In this document: piece after piece, positions 59,364 to 64,000 of the stretch | Layout: every line of letters starts with the position of its first letter | Position numbering within the stretch: the stretch's first letter is position 1 | NCBI GenBank assembly: GCA_018661705.1 | Contig: JABJHR010000011.1 | Location: 1 to 64,000 of the forward strand | Length of the DNA: 64,000 nucleotides | Source: Candidatus Woesearchaeota archaeon | GTDB taxonomy: Archaea > Nanobdellota > Nanobdellia > Woesearchaeales > DSVV01 | Direction of reading: 5' to 3' | Translations under genes and position numbers: made by a program | Notes under the pieces: model-generated | Told to the model about the DNA's origin: nothing | Seen by the model: the letters and a program-made list of their open reading frames with translations, nothing else | Databases searched by the model: none

Positions 59364-59843
59364 ATGATTCAAAGCACATTAATTTTATTAAAACCCGATG
59401 CAGTTGAAAGAGGGCTAATGGGTGAAGTAGTTCATAGAATTGAGAGAGCAGGACTTAAAATCATTGGAATGAAAATGGTTTGGATAGATAAAGAGTTTGC
59501 TGCTAAACATTATAGCGCTCACATAAAAAAAGAATTTTACAAAAGTTTAGAAGAATACATCACATCAGGACCTGTTCTTGCAGCAGTCATTGAAGGTGTT
59601 AGTGCAGTTGCAGTTATCAGAAAAATGAGTGGTGATACAGAACCTAAAAAATCTGCACCAGGAACAATCAGAGGAGACTTTGCTGTTCATTCATATGAAT
59701 ATGCAGACAAAAATGGTATCTCAATCAAAAATCTGATTCACTCTTCTGGAACACCAGAAGAAGCTAAAGCAGAAATAAAATTGTGGTTTGAAGATCGTGA
59801 ATTACATAGTTATAAAATTGTCCACGAAAAACACACAAGATAA
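59364..59843 (+). CDS. ndk: Nucleoside diphosphate kinase
   Basis: This enzyme transfers the terminal phosphate between nucleoside triphosphates and diphosphates by way of a phospho-histidine. The 159 residues include LILLKPDAVERGLMGEVVHRIERAGLKIIGMKMVW, the nucleotide-binding TIRGDFAVHS and the catalytic His in NLIHSSGTPEEAKAEIKLWF. A short insertion (EYADKNGISIKN) before the catalytic segment makes it a little longer than most. TTGAGGTGAAAAA precedes the ATG. It follows L24e, as in many archaea. Confidence 0.96.
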   Translation: MIQSTLILLKPDAVERGLMGEVVHRIERAGLKIIGMKMVWIDKEFAAKHYSAHIKKEFYKSLEEYITSGPVLAAVIEGVSAVAVIRKMSGDTEPKKSAPGTIRGDFAVHSYEYADKNGISIKNLIHSSGTPEEAKAEIKLWFEDRELHSYKIVHEKHTR

Positions 59844-59921
59844 TTAAATCACAATAAAACAAAAGTGAAAAATCACTGATAGATAAAAAGTTAATAAAAA
59901 CAATTTGAGGAGGTAATAATT

Positions 59922-62096
59922 ATGGCCGAAAAGATGGTTGAAAAAGTAACACGATTAATGACAAAACGTGAAAGAATTAGAAATATTGCTATTGCAGCTC
60001 ACATTGATCACGGAAAAACAACATTTTCAGATAATTTGTTGTCTGGATGTGGAATGATGTCAGAAGATTTAGCTGGAAAAGCATGTCAATTAGATTTCCA
60101 TGGTGATGAACAAGAGAGAGGAATTACAATTGATACTGCAGCAGTTAATATGGTGCATGATTTTGAAGGAGACGAATACCTAATTAATTTATTAGATACT
60201 CCTGGACACGTTGATTTTGGTGGAGACGTTACAAGAGCAATGCGTGCAGTAGATGGGGCAATTGTTTTATGTTGTGCTGTTGAAGGAATAATGCCACAAA
60301 CAGAAACAGTATTAAGACAAGCTTTAAGAGAAAGAGTTAAACCAATTCTTTTCATTAACAAAGTTGATAGACTAATTAAAGAATTACAATTAACACCAGA
60401 AGCAATGCAAGAAAGATTTGTTAAAACAATTACTAGTGTTAACAAATTAATTAGAGAAATTGCAGAAGAAGAATACGGTGAAAAATGGCAAACAAGTGTT
60501 CAAGACGGAAGTGTTTGTTTTGGTAGTGCGTTTCATAATTGGGCATTATCATTAAATCACATGAAAAAGAAAGGTATAACCTTTAAGGAAGTTATTGATG
60601 CATACAGTTCAAATGATGAAGAACAAATCAAAGAACTTAGAAAAAAAGCACCAATTCACGAAGTTATTTTAGATTCCGTTATTCAACATTTACCTGACCC
60701 AGCAGCTGCTCAAAAGTATAGAATTCCAAAGATTTGGAGAGGAGATCAGGAAAGTGAAGATGGAAAATCTTTAATCAATTGTGATGAAAAAGGACCATTG
60801 TATTTTATAATTACAAAAATAGTTGTAGATCCACAAGCAGGTGAAATCTCAGCTGGAAGACTTTTCTCAGGAACAATGGATAAAGGAACACAAGTTTACT
60901 TAAACAAAGCTAAACAACATCTTAGAGTTCAACAGGTTTTTATTTACAATGGTGCAAAAAGAGAAATTGTAGATCACGTACCATGTGGAAACATTGTTGG
61001 AGTTGCTGGCCTTAAAGGAATGCCAGGAGATACAATTACTCTAGAGGAAGTTGAAACTCCATTTGAGGAGATCACACATATTTTTGAACCAGTAGTTACA
61101 ATAGCTGTAGAAGCTACAAAACCAAGTGACTTACCAAAATTAATTGAAGTCTTAAGGGTTGTACAAAAAGAAGATCCTTGTATTAAGATTGAAATTAATG
61201 AAGAAACTGGTGAACATTTAATGTCTGGTATGGGAGAACTTCACTTAGAAGTTATTGAAAACAGAATTAAAACAGAAAAAGGCATTGAAATTAAAACTTC
61301 ACCGCCAATTGTTGTTTACAGAGAAGCAATTACAAAACCAAGTGAAGAAGCAATGGGAAAATCACCAAACAAACACAACCATTTGTTCTTTAAAGTAATG
61401 CCAATCCCAGACAACATTACAAAGGCAATTAAAGATGGAGATATTCCAACTGGAAGAGTTAAGAAAAAAGATTTAGTGCTAAGAGATAAATTAATTGAAC
61501 TTGGCATTGATTCAAAGTTAGCTCCAAAGATTAAAGATATTTATGAAGGAAACATGTTTTTTGAAGCAACAAGAGGTCAAGTACATATGGGTGAAATAAT
61601 TGAGATGGTGTTAGACATGTTTGAAGATGTTATGAGGTCTGGACCATTAGCAAGAGAACCATGTACAAAAGTAATGGTTACAATGACTGATTGTAAACTT
61701 CACGAAGACGCAATCCATAGAGGACCAGCACAGGTATATCCTGCAGTAAGAGATGGAATTAGAGAAGCAATGAGAATTGCAAAACCATTGTTATTTGAGC
61801 CAGTTCAAACACTATTGTTTGATTCTCCAGATGAATACATGGGAGAAATCTCAAAACTTATTGGAAATAAACGTGGACAATTGCTTGATATGAAACAAGA
61901 AGGAAGTAGTGTTGAAATCAAAGCAAAAATGCCTGTTGGTGAAATGTTTGGATTAAGTAATGATTTAAGAAGTGCAACTGGTGGAAGAGGAAGTAGTTCT
62001 GTTGTTGATCAGACCTTTGAAAGACTACCGGATGAGCTACAAAATAAAATTGTTACTCAAATCAGAAGCAGAAAAGGATTAACAGATAACCAATAA
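59922..62096 (+). CDS. fusA: Elongation factor 2 (aEF2)
   Basis: This GTPase drives ribosomal translocation. The 724-residue protein has G1 AHIDHGKTT (about 27-35), RGITIDTAAV, G3 DTPGHVDFGG and G4 NKVDR. The diphthamide loop near the C-terminus reads LHEDAIHRGPAQVYPAVRDG, with the acceptor histidine in IHRG; DphB encoded in this window helps modify it. Domains III-V (LMSGMGELHLEVI, MGEISKLIGNKRGQLLDM and MFGLSNDLRSATGGRGS) are complete. GGAGGTAATAATT precedes the ATG. It follows ndk closely and probably shares the operon. Confidence 0.98.
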   Translation: MAEKMVEKVTRLMTKRERIRNIAIAAHIDHGKTTFSDNLLSGCGMMSEDLAGKACQLDFHGDEQERGITIDTAAVNMVHDFEGDEYLINLLDTPGHVDFGGDVTRAMRAVDGAIVLCCAVEGIMPQTETVLRQALRERVKPILFINKVDRLIKELQLTPEAMQERFVKTITSVNKLIREIAEEEYGEKWQTSVQDGSVCFGSAFHNWALSLNHMKKKGITFKEVIDAYSSNDEEQIKELRKKAPIHEVILDSVIQHLPDPAAAQKYRIPKIWRGDQESEDGKSLINCDEKGPLYFIITKIVVDPQAGEISAGRLFSGTMDKGTQVYLNKAKQHLRVQQVFIYNGAKREIVDHVPCGNIVGVAGLKGMPGDTITLEEVETPFEEITHIFEPVVTIAVEATKPSDLPKLIEVLRVVQKEDPCIKIEINEETGEHLMSGMGELHLEVIENRIKTEKGIEIKTSPPIVVYREAITKPSEEAMGKSPNKHNHLFFKVMPIPDNITKAIKDGDIPTGRVKKKDLVLRDKLIELGIDSKLAPKIKDIYEGNMFFEATRGQVHMGEIIEMVLDMFEDVMRSGPLAREPCTKVMVTMTDCKLHEDAIHRGPAQVYPAVRDGIREAMRIAKPLLFEPVQTLLFDSPDEYMGEISKLIGNKRGQLLDMKQEGSSVEIKAKMPVGEMFGLSNDLRSATGGRGSSSVVDQTFERLPDELQNKIVTQIRSRKGLTDNQ

Positions 62097-62173
62097 GATC
62101 TTTAATTAGATTTTTTTATTATTTTTTATTTTCATATTTTAAAAAAAAGGTGAGTTCTAAAAGAGAGACAATA

Positions 62174-62242
62174 ATGTACATGTTAAGACGACACAATTTA
62201 TCAAAAACAGGAATATTAAATAAGATTCGTGAAGAAATTTAA
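62174..62242 (+). CDS. Possible 22-residue leader or small peptide
   Basis: ATG 62174 to TAA 62242 encodes MYMLRRHNLSKTGILNKIRE and two more residues. It is a basic short helix. GAGAG lies nearby, but the ribosome site is weak. It ends 20 bases before the sensor kinase start. It may be a leader peptide, a remnant or chance. Confidence 0.2.
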   Translation: MYMLRRHNLSKTGILNKIREEI

Positions 62243-62262
62243 AAATTCATAAAGGGAAAAAC

Positions 62263-63831
62263 ATGACAGAAGAAATTGGAGATTTGGAAGAAATATTAAA
62301 ATATGGTCGATACTTTACAGACCGTTCAGCTTGGCCGACATATATTACAAATGTTGCCGGAGATTTTCTACATGTTAATCAAAAATTAGTTGATTTATTA
62401 GGATATTCTAGAGAAGAACTTAGTGAAATGAATGTAAATGATCTTTATGCAAGTGATGCAAAAAGAGATCTCTTACTTAAAGAATTAAAAACATTTGGAG
62501 AAGTAGAAGATTTTGAAGAGGATCTTAAAACAAAAAAAGGAGAAAAATTTGCTTGTAAAATTAGGGCACAAAAAATTGCAGAAGATAAAGAAGAAATATT
62601 TTATTGGGGTTCTGTGAGAGATGTCAAAGAAAAACGAATTTTAAGAGAAATATTAATTCAATCAGAAAAACAAGCTTCTATTGGAACATTAGCAGCAGGA
62701 ATGGCTCATGATTTTAATAATCTTTTAACAATCATTAGTGGATATGCACAAGTTGCACAAAATTCATCAGATGATTCTGCAGAAACAAAAAAGAACTTAA
62801 GTAGAATAAATGAAGCTGCTGGAAGAGCTAGTGATTTAACACAAAGATTACTTGCTTATGCAAGAAAAGGAAAATATGAAAAAAAACCAGTTGAAATTGG
62901 TGAAGTCATTAATGAAGCAATAGAACTATTAAGCAGAGGATATACATCCCTTGCAAATTGTGAAATAAAAACTAATCTAAACTCAATATCATATATTGTT
63001 GCAGATAAAACACAAATGCATCAAATGATTCATAATTTAATATTTAATTCAGTAGATGCAATGCCAGAAGGTGGTGAAATATTAGTTGAAACAGAAGACG
63101 TAAGAATTGAAGATTTAGGTGTTGGTCATCAATCCAATGGAGATTTAGTTGAATTAAAAAAAATTCCTCCTGGAAGATATGTTAAAATTTCATTTACTGA
63201 TTATGGAGAAGGCATAGACCCAGATATTATTACTAAGATATATGATCCCTTTGTCACAACAAAACCAGAAGGTGTTGGCACAGGATTAGGATTATCAGGA
63301 GTATATGGGACAGTAAGAGGACATCATGGTTATATCCATGTAAACAGTGAAAAAAATGTTGGAACAACATTTGATATTTATATTCCTGCTTCAAAATTAC
63401 AAGGAAGGTTTGATGAAGAGAGTACTGATGAAATTTTATTAGAAAGAGGAAAAGGAAAAATATTAATTGTAGATGATGAGTTATTTATATTAGAATTATT
63501 AGAAGGTCACTTTGCAAAACAAGGATATAAAATTATAACTGCAGAAAATGGAGATGAAGGCTTCAAGCTTTATATGGAAGAAAGACCAGATATTGTAATA
63601 AGTGATTTAATAATGCCAGGTGGGATGAACGGTGATGAATTATATCATAGCATTATAAAAGAAGATCCAAGAGTAATATTTTATGTTATGAGTGGATATT
63701 CTCCAGAATCTAGGGTACAAAAGCTCAGGGAAGAAGGAATACGTGATTTTATACATAAACCATTTAATATGGATAAATTAAGTGAATTAGTTGTTTCTGG
63801 CATTAAAAGATACCGAACAACACCACCTTAA
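62263..63831 (+). CDS. Hybrid sensor protein: PAS, histidine kinase, receiver
   Basis: The 522-residue protein has a PAS domain (about 20-125), the phospho-acceptor His149 in GTLAAGMAHDFNNLL, an ATPase domain with N-box NLIFNSVDAMPEGG, G1 DYGEGID and G2 GTGLGLSGVYG, and a C-terminal receiver with Asp404/405, the phosphorylated Asp448 (VISDLIMPGG) and Lys499 (HKPF). All catalytic residues are present, and there is no membrane segment, so it is a soluble hybrid kinase. The order and H-box are of bacterial type and point to transfer. No output gene is near. AAAGGGAAAA precedes the ATG. Confidence 0.92.
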   Translation: MTEEIGDLEEILKYGRYFTDRSAWPTYITNVAGDFLHVNQKLVDLLGYSREELSEMNVNDLYASDAKRDLLLKELKTFGEVEDFEEDLKTKKGEKFACKIRAQKIAEDKEEIFYWGSVRDVKEKRILREILIQSEKQASIGTLAAGMAHDFNNLLTIISGYAQVAQNSSDDSAETKKNLSRINEAAGRASDLTQRLLAYARKGKYEKKPVEIGEVINEAIELLSRGYTSLANCEIKTNLNSISYIVADKTQMHQMIHNLIFNSVDAMPEGGEILVETEDVRIEDLGVGHQSNGDLVELKKIPPGRYVKISFTDYGEGIDPDIITKIYDPFVTTKPEGVGTGLGLSGVYGTVRGHHGYIHVNSEKNVGTTFDIYIPASKLQGRFDEESTDEILLERGKGKILIVDDELFILELLEGHFAKQGYKIITAENGDEGFKLYMEERPDIVISDLIMPGGMNGDELYHSIIKEDPRVIFYVMSGYSPESRVQKLREEGIRDFIHKPFNMDKLSELVVSGIKRYRTTPP

Positions 63832-64000
63832 AAAATAAAAATTTTCCAGGCTAATTAACTGTTTTTTAATCAAATTAAGAGCTTTCTAAAAAAGATTAAT
63901 TCATAGTATTATTTGAGTATTTATTTCATATTTATGATATATAATAGAATAATAAGTAGAATAAGCTTAATTTTCCAATAAATTTATAAAGCACTGCTTT

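Overview
The window is AT-rich archaeal DNA. It encodes aRF1, aEF2, aIF1A, ribosomal proteins S15, L7Ae, S28e and L24e, diphthine synthase, FtsZ with SepF, XPD- and Hel308-type helicases, a TrmB-like regulator and endonuclease Q. Promoters are TATA boxes about 25 bases before the start or transcript start; some mRNAs look leaderless, others carry GGAGG/GAGGTG ribosome sites. The unusual tRNA genes, a split-looking helicase, a bacterial-type ThrRS and many small orphan genes would fit a DPANN-like lineage (Woesearchaeota or Pacearchaeota type). That placement is an inference. I see no rRNA, insertion sequence, CRISPR array or prophage.

Layout. 0.4-10.4 kb: an orphan GHKL ATPase, two MFS transporters, SppA, aIF1A, RibL, a repeat-bearing lipoprotein, a SprT-like metalloprotease and a HTH protein. 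10.5-16.8 kb: aRF1, a second GHKL-like protein with two orphans, the purine salvage pair APRT/MTAP, and a nitroreductase. 17.3-23.8 kb: FtsZ, DphB, CorA, a MATCAP-like peptidase and a radical SAM protein. 24.0-25.1 kb: a putative nuclease gene running into two adjacent tRNA genes that together hold five predicted introns. 25.2-35.3 kb: an orphan, a TrmB-like regulator, class I GAPDH with a C-terminal extension, radical SAM, a cPGS-like protein, a phosphoesterase, a Hel308 lacking its first motor domain, and PRPP synthetase. 35.6-49.4 kb: DUF655, a long coiled-coil protein, HD and CBS proteins, S15/DHH nuclease, XPD helicase, SpoIIM, and an endonuclease V relative without key catalytic residues. 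49.5-57.9 kb: endonuclease III, zinc ribbon, EndoQ, SepF, ThrRS. 58.4-63.8 kb: L7Ae-S28e-L24e-NDK-aEF2, then a PAS/histidine-kinase/receiver protein.

Together the genes cover translation (with DphB modifying the EF2 made here), cell division (FtsZ, SepF), base-damage repair (Nth, EndoQ, EndoV-like, XPD, Hel308) and purine/PRPP metabolism.

The most striking content is non-coding. (1) At least six dispersed intergenic copies of an element that folds as a three-way junction, with sequence changes that preserve the stems. (2) A family of 120-190 bp imperfect palindromes, mostly between gene ends. (3) Two multi-intron tRNAs. (4) A kink-turn at the 5' end of the L7Ae mRNA. (5) An identical 18-bp palindrome upstream of both the DUF655 and L7Ae promoters. 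(6) An ftsZ leader with repeated TTGGCG hairpin loops.
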